64,000 nt of DNA from Microbispora oryzae (GTDB lineage: Bacteria; Actinomycetota; Actinomycetes; Streptosporangiales; Streptosporangiaceae), in contig NZ_JAFCNB010000010.1 of assembly GCF_017896165.1 (NCBI RefSeq), forward strand, positions 186,001 through 250,000, in the 5' to 3' direction. Within the stretch, counting starts at the first letter, position 1. Each line of letters opens with the position of its first letter. Below the pieces are notes generated by a model. It had not been told where the DNA came from. It did no database searches and worked only from the letters and a program-made list of their open reading frames with translations. Positions 51,030 through 58,317 of the stretch are shown in pieces. The position numbers were made by a program, and so were the translations under genes.

Positions 51030-52805
51030 ATGCTTTCGGATAATTCCTGGCGGATTATCAGATTTGGAGTAATAGGTCTATTTCTTGCGGCGGTGGTCGC
51101 GGGTCTGGTGCTCGGCGACGCCTGGCTCTGGGTGGCCGTCGAATGGTCGCCGCCGGCCTATGCGCCGTTCTACGCGCGCGGCGGGTTTGACGCCCTGACC
51201 GCTACGCTGCTCGTGGCCGCCCTGGTGAAGGCCGCGCTCCTGTGGCTGATCCTGCGTGCCCCCGCACCGGGACCGCTGGACCGACGGGCGAAGGCGCTGC
51301 GCCGACTGCTGTATCTGGCGGTGGCGTACAACCTCGTGCTGTGGTACGCGTTCGCGCTGCTTCCCGACGCGGTCGATGCGGCATTCCAGCTCGCGTTGTG
51401 GACCGGGATCGACGTCCTCTACCTGCTCGTCATCCGCTGGCGGTCTCGCATGCTGCGCGCGGCGGCCGGAGCGATGCTCGCGGTCGAACTGGCCGGGATG
51501 GTCAACGAACTGCTCGACGAACTCGACCTCCGAGAGCTGGGATCGGGCGGCGTCGTCGGACTGGGCTTGACGCTGGGCGGAGTGGCGGCGACCGTCATCA
51601 CGGTCGTCGGGCAGCGGCGCGACGGCCGGTGGAGCCGCGGCACGCAGGCCGCCGGATGGTTGTCGGCGATCGTCTGCGCGCTGGCGATCCCGCTCGACAT
51701 CCTGTTCGGAAGGATCTCCAGCGGCAGTCTGGCGTTTCCGGTCATGATCGACGCGGTGGGGCTCGTCATCACCGTGTGGCACGCGGCGACCGCCCGTGAG
51801 CTGCCCGCCGAGGGCCGCCCGGCGGAGCTTCCGCCCGCAAGGCAGCGTGTGATCCGCGTCGCGGTGGCGGCCGCGGCCGTCCTGCCGATCATCGCACTGA
51901 TCCAGCCGGAGCAGACCCCCCACCTCACCTACACCGGCTGGTCGATGGACTGCTATGACCGGCCCAGCTTCGGCGATCTGAAACCCGAGGAGCGCGACGC
52001 CGCGTTCCTGTGCCGGGCGCGGAGCACCGAGGGCGGAGTTCCGCCCGTCTTCCCGGACAGCCTGTCGGACCAGCAGATCCTCGCGTACGGGCGGGCGCTG
52101 TGCCGTACAGAGGACCGGGACGAGCGGAAGACGATTCTGACGCGGGCCGGAAGCGCGCGGCCCGCCTGGGGCGTGGACCCGTGGGACCTCGTCTACGTCT
52201 GCCCGGAGATCATCGGCGCGACCTACCCCGAGCTGCTGCGGTCGACCAAGGAGACGGAGGCGGCGAACGCCGCCTACATCGCCGAGAAGAACGCCAGGTG
52301 CCGCGACCCGTGGCCCCGGACGAAGGGTGTCGTCCAGGCCAGCGCCAATTACTTCCTGTTCGTCGACGGCGATACGGGCTATCTGGTCCACGATCCCGGA
52401 GACGAAGCGGCCGACGAGGTGGCGGAGCAGGCGACGGACAAGGTCTACGACGACAGTGCCCTCATCGGGGTGGCCGGCAGCGCTGTCCTCATCGGGCATT
52501 TCGAGGACGTCGTTGATCTTTGCCTTACGGTGAAGGCCTTCCGTACCCCGCCGCCACAGCGGACGGCCGGGTGGGATGAGGTCAACGAGGTGCCGATCGT
52601 CAGCCGCAGCGGCCGGCTCACGGTGCCGGAGATGGGCGAGGGCGGAGACGTGGGCGCGGGTGCCCCGATGCCGAACCTGGCGATCGCGGGGAAGGGCCGC
52701 TACCGGCTCCGTGTCCACGTGCGGGTCGACGATGCGGGAGAGGAACAGCACCTGGTCGTCGTGTACCCGGGTGCGTCGAGGAAGAGGCTCAGGCTGAAAC
52801 CGTGA
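51030..52805 (+). CDS. Membrane protein of unknown function
   Basis: The 591-residue protein starts at ATG 51030, only 12 bases after the HTH gene. The first 290 residues hold about seven hydrophobic helices (for example FGVIGLFLAAVVAGLVLGDAWLW and MLAVELAGMVNELLDELDL). After a final helix (VLPIIALI), about 300 soluble residues follow, containing five to six Cys (SMDCYDRPS, AFLCRARS, RALCRTEDR, VYVCPEII, NARCRDPWP) that may pair as disulfides outside the cell. I do not recognise a family. A ligand-binding or surface role is possible but unproven. A hairpin terminator follows the gene. Confidence 0.75.
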   Translation: MLSDNSWRIIRFGVIGLFLAAVVAGLVLGDAWLWVAVEWSPPAYAPFYARGGFDALTATLLVAALVKAALLWLILRAPAPGPLDRRAKALRRLLYLAVAYNLVLWYAFALLPDAVDAAFQLALWTGIDVLYLLVIRWRSRMLRAAAGAMLAVELAGMVNELLDELDLRELGSGGVVGLGLTLGGVAATVITVVGQRRDGRWSRGTQAAGWLSAIVCALAIPLDILFGRISSGSLAFPVMIDAVGLVITVWHAATARELPAEGRPAELPPARQRVIRVAVAAAAVLPIIALIQPEQTPHLTYTGWSMDCYDRPSFGDLKPEERDAAFLCRARSTEGGVPPVFPDSLSDQQILAYGRALCRTEDRDERKTILTRAGSARPAWGVDPWDLVYVCPEIIGATYPELLRSTKETEAANAAYIAEKNARCRDPWPRTKGVVQASANYFLFVDGDTGYLVHDPGDEAADEVAEQATDKVYDDSALIGVAGSAVLIGHFEDVVDLCLTVKAFRTPPPQRTAGWDEVNEVPIVSRSGRLTVPEMGEGGDVGAGAPMPNLAIAGKGRYRLRVHVRVDDAGEEQHLVVVYPGASRKRLRLKP

Positions 52806-52808
52806 GGG

Positions 52809-52830
52809 GTGGACCGCCCAGGCGGTCCAC
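52809..52830. terminator. Hairpin terminator between convergent genes
   Basis: GTGGACCGCC (52809-52818) and GGCGGTCCAC (52821-52830) are exact reverse complements separated by two bases. The hairpin starts 4 bases after the stop of the membrane-protein gene. Confidence 0.8.
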
Positions 52831-52883
52831 GTGCCGTTACGGGCCGGTGGCGCCGGGCGTTCTCACGCCCGCCCTGAGGCGCG

Positions 52884-53105
52884 TCATCCGCCGGCGGCGT
52901 CCTCGGCCTCCCAGCGCAGCAGGTCGCCCGGCTGGCACTTGAGCACCTCGCAGAGCGCGGCGAGCGTCGTGAAGCGCACCGCCTTGGCGCGGCCGTTCTT
53001 GAGTACCGCCAGGTTGGCGGGCGTGATCCCTACGCGGTCCGCGAGCTCGCCCACGGACATCTTCCGCCTGGCCAGCAGCACGTCGATGTCGACGACGATC
53101 GGCAT
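52884..53105 (-). CDS. Small XRE-family HTH regulator (YozG-like)
   Basis: The 73-residue protein is almost entirely a helix-turn-helix: MPIVVDIDVLLARRKMSVGEL, then GITPANLAVLKNGRAKAVRF and TLAALCEVLKCQPGDLLRW. Its ATG overlaps the stop of the DUF2975 gene by one base (TGATG), so the two are translationally coupled. This pairing is conserved in Firmicutes and actinobacteria. It most probably binds the twin dyads in front of the operon. Confidence 0.9.
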   Translation of the reverse strand: MPIVVDIDVLLARRKMSVGELADRVGITPANLAVLKNGRAKAVRFTTLAALCEVLKCQPGDLLRWEAEDAAGG

Positions 53106-53590
53106 CAGATCACCTCGTCCAGCTCGGCCCGCATCTGCGCCGCTTCGACGTCGCGCGCGACGGCCTGGGCGAGGAGCATCCGCAGCACGAGCACGATGAG
53201 CGCGACCCCCAGGATGGCCACGCCAACCCCGCCCATGATGAGGGTGACGCCCGGGTCGTCCCGCTGGCCTGGGGCGTTGAGGGCCGTGATCGCGAACCAC
53301 ACGAGGGCAGCCGCCACGATCGCGCCGATCACGATGTCCACATACCGGAAGGCGGCGTGGGAGAACACGGTTCCGCGTCGCACCATCGTCACCAGCCGCC
53401 ATACGCAGACCAGGGCGACCTGGACCGACACCAGGCCCAGGATCGTGATCACGCGCAGCGGGGTCAGCGGGAGCGACCCGTTCTCCGGGTCGGTGGCCAG
53501 GGCCCACACCATCAATGTCTGTACGAACACAGTGCCGGCGAGCACCACCGCGAGCACAGCGCGCAGCGCACGCACTGTCAGCTTTCCCAT
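53105..53590 (-). CDS. DUF2975 membrane protein
   Basis: The 161-residue protein has four predicted membrane helices (about 8-30, 45-67, 82-105 and 120-143) and RRGTVFSHAAFRYVDIVIGA, which is typical of DUF2975. Function is unknown; partner XRE regulators suggest a membrane component of a small signal-responsive module. It is the first gene of a two-gene operon with the XRE regulator and lies directly downstream of the twin dyads at 53603-53640. Confidence 0.85.
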   Translation of the reverse strand: MGKLTVRALRAVLAVVLAGTVFVQTLMVWALATDPENGSLPLTPLRVITILGLVSVQVALVCVWRLVTMVRRGTVFSHAAFRYVDIVIGAIVAAALVWFAITALNAPGQRDDPGVTLIMGGVGVAILGVALIVLVLRMLLAQAVARDVEAAQMRAELDEVI

Positions 53591-53602
53591 AGACCCGTCC
53601 TT

Positions 53603-53640
53603 CCATCGACTTACGATGGGAATCTATCGAAATTCGATAG
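53603..53640. promoter_or_regulatory. Twin ATCG-N5-CGAT dyads upstream of the DUF2975/XRE operon
   Basis: CCATCG-ACTTA-CGATGG (53603-53619) and CTATCGAAATTCGATAG (53624-53640) share the form ATCG-N5-CGAT. Their centres are 21 bp apart, two DNA turns, so two dimers would sit on the same face. They lie 13-50 bp before the DUF2975 start and are probably the autoregulatory operators of the XRE protein. Confidence 0.65.
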
Positions 53641-53768
53641 ACGAATCAACTGGTGGGGCTGGATGGTGGGTTACTTCAACAGCCGGCGGGCCATGACCAT
53701 GCGCTGGATCTGGCGCGTCCGTCACAAGCCCGTCTAGTGCCAAGGGAAGGGCTGGACAGGACACCCCG

Positions 53769-53921
53769 ATGTACGAGCTCTACCAGCGGGTGGCCCCCCG
53801 TCCCGAGGACTTCCCGAAGCTGCTGGACAAGATCGGTGCGACGGTGGCTGGCAGGGCGCGCCCGCACGCGGTCACCCTGGAGGACCGGGCCCGCAAGCGC
53901 TGGACCCGGCCGGCCCGGTGA
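53769..53921 (+). pseudogene. Fragment resembling an alpha/beta-hydrolase internal segment
   Basis: A 50-codon frame encodes MYELYQRVAPRPEDFPKLLDKIG, then Arg-rich sequence to a stop. The first part resembles the cap region of actinobacterial alpha/beta hydrolases (RVAPRPEDFPxLLDK), but there is no nucleophile elbow or flanking domain. It is best read as a decayed remnant. It could instead be a small hypothetical gene. Confidence 0.35.
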
Positions 53922-53926
53922 GCCGG

Positions 53927-54274
53927 TCATGCGCGGCTGACCTTGACCCCGCCGAAGATGCCGTAGGCGCGGACACGGACGACGGGGGCCGACGGCGAGG
54001 GCGTGCTCGGCTGGATCCTGCGCCCGCCGAACAGGTGGAAGCTCTCGATCTCGACGTTGGCGTCGGCGGGCACCTGGAGCTTCACACCGCCGATGAGTGA
54101 GATTTTCGTCAGCGTCGTCTGAGGAGCCAGCTCAGCGCCGGTGAGGTCGACGTCGGCCCCGCCGATCGAGGTGACGACGACGGTGTCGGCGGCCGTGCCG
54201 CCGCCCCGCTGCTTGTGGCCGCCGAGGAGGGAGATCTGCCAGTTGGTCCGCTTGGAGGAGTTCGTGTTCGTCAT
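53927..54274 (-). CDS. LiaF-like (cell-wall-active antibiotics response) C-terminal-domain protein
   Basis: The 115-residue soluble protein starts at ATG 54274 and has repeated beta-strand units: SLLGGHKQRG, VTSIGGADVDLTGAEL, LTKISLIGGVKLQVPADANVEIESFHLFGGRR and YGIFGGVKVSR. The GG-containing rungs and VPADANVEI are typical of the LiaF/VraT C-terminal domain, here without membrane helices. Lia proteins modulate two-component systems that sense envelope damage. The gene follows the response regulator by 70 bp in the same direction. It may tune that system. Confidence 0.7.
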   Translation of the reverse strand: MTNTNSSKRTNWQISLLGGHKQRGGGTAADTVVVTSIGGADVDLTGAELAPQTTLTKISLIGGVKLQVPADANVEIESFHLFGGRRIQPSTPSPSAPVVRVRAYGIFGGVKVSRA

Positions 54275-54344
54275 GCCCTCAACGCTATGGACCTTCAGGT
54301 CAAGGGGTAAGTGTCGCAAGTCGTGAAGTGACCCGTGACGGTCG

Positions 54345-54956
54345 TCATACCAGCCAGCCCTTCGACTGGGCGATCTCGATGGCCTCGGCACGGGTTCGCG
54401 CGGCGAGCTTCTGGATGGCCGCCGACAGGTGGTTGCGTACCGTTCCCGCAGACAGGTGCAGGTCCTTGGCGATGTCGGCGATCGTGCCGTGCCCGCGCGC
54501 GGCCGCCAGCACTTCGGCCTCGCGCGGGGTGAGCGGGGACGAACCCTCGCTCAGCGCCGCGATGGCCAGTGCGGGGTCGATGACCCGTTCTCCCGCGGCG
54601 ACCTTGCGGATGGCGGCCGCCAGCTCGGTAATGGGCGCGTCCTTGAGCAGGAAGCCGGACGCGCCCGCAGCGAGGGCGGCGTGCAGGTAACCGGTGCGCC
54701 CGAAGGTGGTCACGATCACGACGTTGGTCCGCGGCGCTTCGGTGGCGAGGCGACGAGCCGCCTCCAGCCCGTCGATGCCGGGCATCTCGATGTCGAGGAG
54801 CGCCACGTCGGGGTCGAAGGCCTGGCACGCCCCCACGACCTCGTCGCCCCGACCGACGTCGCCGACAACCTCGATGCCGGATTCGAGCGACAGCAGCGCG
54901 GCCATCGCGCCGCGGAACATCGTCTGGTCCTCGGCCAGCAGCACACGGATCGTCAC
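54345..54956 (-). CDS. NarL/DesR-type response regulator
   Basis: The 203-residue protein starts at GTG 54956, overlapping the kinase stop (GTGA). The receiver domain has the acidic pocket LLAEDQ, phospho-acceptor Asp55 in VALLDIEMPG, and a conserved Lys in FLLKDAP. The LuxR-type HTH (about 138-200) contains LTPREAEVLAAAR and IADIAKDLHLSAGTVRNHLSAAIQKL. It is the cognate partner of the adjacent histidine kinase. It probably regulates the ABC transporter genes of the same operon. Confidence 0.92.
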   Translation of the reverse strand: MTIRVLLAEDQTMFRGAMAALLSLESGIEVVGDVGRGDEVVGACQAFDPDVALLDIEMPGIDGLEAARRLATEAPRTNVVIVTTFGRTGYLHAALAAGASGFLLKDAPITELAAAIRKVAAGERVIDPALAIAALSEGSSPLTPREAEVLAAARGHGTIADIAKDLHLSAGTVRNHLSAAIQKLAARTRAEAIEIAQSKGWLV

Positions 54957-56098
54957 GACGCCTCCAAGGGGACTCGTACACGGATGCGGAAGCCGCCCTC
55001 GGCGGGTTCGCCGACCTGGATCTGCCCGCCGAGCGCGGCCGCGCGCTCGGACAGCCCGGTGATGCCGTTCCCCGCGCCGCCGCCCTCGGGCCCTCGGCCG
55101 TCGTCGCGGATCTCCACGCTCACCGCCCGTTCCACCAGGTCGAGGGTTATCCAGCAGTGCGCGGCGCCGCTGTGGCGCAGCACGTTGGTGACGCTCTCGC
55201 GCACGGTCCACGCCAGGAGTCCCTCTACGGGCACGGGAAGCTCCCAGGTGTCGGGGATGTCGACCGTGCAGTGGATCTGGGCGGAGCGGGCGGCCGATAC
55301 GGCTCCGGCGATCTCCGCCGCGAGCGTCGGTTGCCGGTAGTTCGTCACCGCCTGCCGTATCTCGGCCAGGGCCCGCCGTACGACGCTCTCGATGTCGTCG
55401 AGCTCGGTCTCGGCGCGCTCGGGTGCGGCGGTGACGAGCCGGCGGGCCAGCTCGGTCTTCACCGCGACTACGGAAAGGCTGTGCCCGACCAGGTCGTGCA
55501 GGTCGCGGGCGATCCGGTTACGCTCCTCGACCACGGCGAGCCGGGCCAGCTCCCGCCTGGTTTCCTGGAGTTCCGCCACCAGGTCGGCGGACTGCCGCGC
55601 CTGCGCGGCGAAGATCCCAGGTAGGAGCACGAAGACCGCCAGCGCAAGGGCGCCCGCCGCGGGCAGGCCGTGGGCCAGCCCGATCAGGCCGGCCGCCGCG
55701 GCCAGGGCGGCGAGCTGCGGGCGGCTCCTGGGCGTCCGGCGCCAGCCGCAGGCGGTGGTCGCCCACGTGACGGTGGCCGCCAACGGCCAGCCGCCCCACG
55801 CCTCCAGCCCGAGCGCCGCCACCACCAGAACGGGGAAGACGCGCGCGAAGGACGGCGAACCGCGCCGGGCCAGCACCCCGGCGAACATTCCGAGCGCCGC
55901 GGTCGCCGCCGCCCACGCCACGGCCAGTACCGACTGCCACACCGGAGGCTCCTGCACGATGAAGTACAGGGTCGCCCAGACCGTGGCTCCGAACATGATC
56001 AGTGAGCGGGTCAGGTTGCGTACGCCCCAGATCCGCTCAGCGGACAGGGACCCGGCGGGCTCATCCCGCCGGGTCCCTGCCATGGAGGCCGAGGTCAC
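54953..56098 (-). CDS. Sensor histidine kinase (DesK/NarX type)
   Basis: The protein has 381 residues from the GTG at 56098, which overlaps the permease stop (GTGA); this matches the coupling seen at its own end. About six N-terminal membrane helices form the sensor. The HisKA_3 dimerisation helix contains EERNRIARDLHDLVGHSLSVV with the phosphorylated His. The HATPase domain has TVRESVTNVLRHSGA (N box) and DDGRGPEGGGAGNGITGL (G boxes). It senses an unknown membrane signal and phosphorylates the response regulator at 54345. A long mRNA hairpin overlaps its first codons. Confidence 0.92.
   Translation of the reverse strand: MTSASMAGTRRDEPAGSLSAERIWGVRNLTRSLIMFGATVWATLYFIVQEPPVWQSVLAVAWAAATAALGMFAGVLARRGSPSFARVFPVLVVAALGLEAWGGWPLAATVTWATTACGWRRTPRSRPQLAALAAAAGLIGLAHGLPAAGALALAVFVLLPGIFAAQARQSADLVAELQETRRELARLAVVEERNRIARDLHDLVGHSLSVVAVKTELARRLVTAAPERAETELDDIESVVRRALAEIRQAVTNYRQPTLAAEIAGAVSAARSAQIHCTVDIPDTWELPVPVEGLLAWTVRESVTNVLRHSGAAHCWITLDLVERAVSVEIRDDGRGPEGGGAGNGITGLSERAAALGGQIQVGEPAEGGFRIRVRVPLEAS
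56046..56078. promoter_or_regulatory. Perfect 14-bp stem at the 5' end of the kinase gene
   Basis: AGGGACCCGGCGGG (56046-56059) and its exact reverse complement (56065-56078) flank a 5-base loop. In the minus-strand mRNA the hairpin starts 20 bases after the GTG at 56098. It could slow translation of the kinase or partially terminate transcription between permease and kinase. Confidence 0.6.
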
Positions 56099-56796
56099 CG
56101 CGCGTTCGACTCCCGCCGCCACCGCACCAGCACCGCCACCGCCGCCGCGAGCGTCCATCCGGCCAGCACGGCCAGGCCACCCGTGCCCGGCGCCTGACCG
56201 CCGAGTACCGAGAAACCGGCCTGGGCCAGCGTGTAGGTCGGGATGTAGTGCCGCAGGTGCTCCAGCATCCCCGGGAGCGTCCCGGACCCGATCAGCCCGC
56301 CCACCGCGGCCAGCCCGAAGAACAGCACCACGATGCCGACCTGGGCGCTCTTGCCCTTCAGCGTCAGCCCGAGCAGGAGACCCAGCAGGGCGAACGGCAG
56401 GGACCCGACCAGGAGCAGGGCGGTCAGCGCCGCCCACCGGCCGGCCGGCAGCTGCACGCCGCCCGCCGTGATCGCCGCGACCGTCACCCCGGCCACGCCG
56501 GGCACGATCATCAAGACGCCCTGCACGATCTTCCCGGCCAGCCACTGGGCCTCGCCCAGTGGGGTGACCTTGAGCTGGCGCAGCCAGCCGCGCATCCTGT
56601 CCTCGGCGACGCCGCCGCCCGAGCCGATCAGTCCACCGCCGGCCGCCGCGTAAACCGCCATCGCCACCATCGCGGGAGCCGCGCCCGCCCCGCGCCCGTA
56701 CGCGAGATAGAGGCCCACAGGCGTGACCACCAAGAACAGCAGATACTTGACATTACGGAGCGCGCGAGCAACCTCAAATCGCACAAAGCTGAACAT
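56095..56796 (-). CDS. ABC-2 type transporter permease
   Basis: The 233-residue membrane protein has six helices and belongs to the ABC-2 permease group: MFSFVRFEVARALRNVKYLLF, then GVAEDRMRGWLRQLKVTPLGEAQW (coupling-helix region) and LPGMLEHLRHYIPTYTLAQAGFSVL. Its ATG overlaps the ATP-binding-subunit stop by one base (TAATG). With that subunit it should form an exporter, often for peptides, lipids or antibiotics. The two-component system downstream suggests inducible resistance or membrane homeostasis. Confidence 0.88.
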   Translation of the reverse strand: MFSFVRFEVARALRNVKYLLFLVVTPVGLYLAYGRGAGAAPAMVAMAVYAAAGGGLIGSGGGVAEDRMRGWLRQLKVTPLGEAQWLAGKIVQGVLMIVPGVAGVTVAAITAGGVQLPAGRWAALTALLLVGSLPFALLGLLLGLTLKGKSAQVGIVVLFFGLAAVGGLIGSGTLPGMLEHLRHYIPTYTLAQAGFSVLGGQAPGTGGLAVLAGWTLAAAVAVLVRWRRESNAR

Positions 56797-57692
56797 TACG
56801 CCGCCTTCCCTTCAGAGGTAAGAAAGATGAGGGCCTCTTCGAGGTCGGCACCGGAGACCTGGAGGTCCCGGACGCCGCCGATCGAGCCATAGAGCGCGGC
56901 CACCGTGCCGTCCGCGTCATCGGTGTGCAGGGTGACGTCCCGGCCGAGCACGGAGACGTCGTGGACGCCGGGCAGGGCGAGCAGCACCGCGGGGTCCGGC
57001 GCGGCCAGCACGCAGCGCACGGTCCGCCCGCCGATCATCGATTTGATCGTCGACGGGCTGCCGTCGGCCGCCACCGAGCCGTTCGCCAGCACGATGACCC
57101 GGTCGGCGAAAGCGTCCGCCTCGTCCAGGTGATGGGTGGCGAACACCGTGGTGATGCCGGTGGCGCGGACCGCCGACCAGAAGTCCCGGCGGGTCAGCGG
57201 ATCCATCGCGACCGTAGGCTCGTCGAGGAACAGCAGCTCCGGCTGCCCGGCCATGGCCACCGCGAACCGTACCCGCTGCGCTTGCCCGCCGGACAGCGCG
57301 TCACCCTTGCGCCGCGCCAGCTCAGTCAGGCCGGTCAGCTCCAGCACCTCTGCCGTCCTGCGGCGCCCGCCGTACAGCTGGACCGCGAGGGAGACGATGT
57401 CGCCCACGGTCGCGTCAGCGGGCAGCCCGCCGGACTGGAGCATCGCCCCCACCTGCCCGGCCGCCACCGCCTTCGCCGGTGTGGTGCCAAGCACGGCGAT
57501 CCGCCCCCGGTCGGCCCGGCTGAGCCCCAGCATCAGGTCCACCGCGGTGGACTTGCCCGCTCCGTTCGGCCCGAGCAGCGCGACGCTTTCGCCGCGGGAG
57601 ATCTGGAAAGTGATCTCGTCGAGTGCCTGCACGCGGCCGTAACGCTTGCTCACGCCCTGGAAGCTGACGGCCGCTGACGTGGTGTTCTCCAT
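56796..57692 (-). CDS. ABC transporter ATP-binding protein
   Basis: The 298-residue protein has a complete nucleotide-binding domain: Walker A LGPNGAGKST (about 40-49), Q-loop MLQSGG, signature LSGGQAQRVRFA (about 132-143), Walker B LLFLDEPTVAMD, and switch His in ATHHLDEAD. A C-terminal extension of about 80 residues is typical of drug/lipid exporters (DrrA/CcmA-like). It heads a five-gene operon: ATPase, permease, histidine kinase, response regulator, LiaF-like protein. Confidence 0.93.
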   Translation of the reverse strand: MENTTSAAVSFQGVSKRYGRVQALDEITFQISRGESVALLGPNGAGKSTAVDLMLGLSRADRGRIAVLGTTPAKAVAAGQVGAMLQSGGLPADATVGDIVSLAVQLYGGRRRTAEVLELTGLTELARRKGDALSGGQAQRVRFAVAMAGQPELLFLDEPTVAMDPLTRRDFWSAVRATGITTVFATHHLDEADAFADRVIVLANGSVAADGSPSTIKSMIGGRTVRCVLAAPDPAVLLALPGVHDVSVLGRDVTLHTDDADGTVAALYGSIGGVRDLQVSGADLEEALIFLTSEGKAA

Positions 57693-58120
57693 GTCTTCGA
57701 CGCTACGGGGGAGATCCGTGCGGGATAAGTGGCCACCATCGTGTCTTCACCCCTGACGATCGTCATGGGTGTGCGCTACGGCCCCTCGACGATCAGGTGG
57801 GCTGCTGAGGCCATCAGACTCTGCTGAGAAGCTGAGCACGAGACGGCGTCACGAAGCCGATCAGCACGATGGCCTCCGAAACGGGACATGACGAACCCCA
57901 CCGCCTATGCGAAGGAAGTGGGGTTCTCGTTGATTGTCCGCCGTGCCGTTACACGACCTACGCCGGCCCGGTGCGGGTGCACGCCCCGGGGACCTGCATC
58001 CAGTGGAGCGGTCTCTCCGGCATCGATGACGCCACCCGGTCCCGTGATGGCCCCCTGTCCCTCCTACGGCCGGCCGAGCATGTTCCGCTCGGCCGGCCGT
58101 ACCGCGTTTGCGGTCACCGC
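57693..58120. other. Intergenic region between the ABC operon promoter and the RHS operon terminator
   Basis: No convincing gene is seen in these 428 bases. The first part is the promoter region of the minus-strand ABC operon. A 9-bp stem (GAACCCCAC at 57893-57901, GTGGGGTTC at 57918-57926) may be a terminator or structured element. The strong hairpin at 58065-58101 ends the operon coming from the other side. Confidence 0.5.
58065..58101 (-). terminator. Strong hairpin terminator of the RHS operon
   Basis: TACGGCCGGCCGAGC (58065-58079) and GCTCGGCCGGCCGTA (58087-58101) form a perfect 15-bp stem with a 7-base loop, 19 bases after the stop of the 61-residue gene. There is no T-run, as is common in actinomycetes. 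Confidence 0.85.
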
Positions 58121-58306
58121 CTACAGCCGCTCTCCCCGGTCGATGGCGAAGACGGCGACCGCGGCGATCACGGTCATCGCACCCGTGACCAGGGAATCGG
58201 GAAGGACCAGCGCCGCCACCACCGCGAGCGTGAAGGCCGCCGCCAGCACCGCGAGATTACGGGGTCGGCGGAGGGTCTTCCAGACCCGTCGCAGACGCGA
58301 GGTCAT
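58121..58306 (-). CDS. Small membrane protein downstream of the RHS gene
   Basis: The 61-residue protein starts at ATG 58306, with GGAG about 7 bases upstream. It begins MTSRLRRVWKTLRRPRNLAV and has two hydrophobic segments (LAVLAAAFTLAVVAALVL and GAMTVIAAVAVFAI), ending DRGERL. It lies 11 bases after the RHS gene and before a strong terminator, so it is co-transcribed. Small genes after RHS or polymorphic-toxin genes are often immunity genes, but nothing in this sequence proves that. It could also be an unrelated small membrane protein. Confidence 0.65.
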   Translation of the reverse strand: MTSRLRRVWKTLRRPRNLAVLAAAFTLAVVAALVLPDSLVTGAMTVIAAVAVFAIDRGERL

Positions 58307-58317
58307 GAGGCGCTCCA

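Noticed and set aside
53653-53736. Possible 24-residue peptide gene (MVGYFNSRR and onward)
   Set aside because: Very short, no ribosome-binding site and no recognisable sequence.
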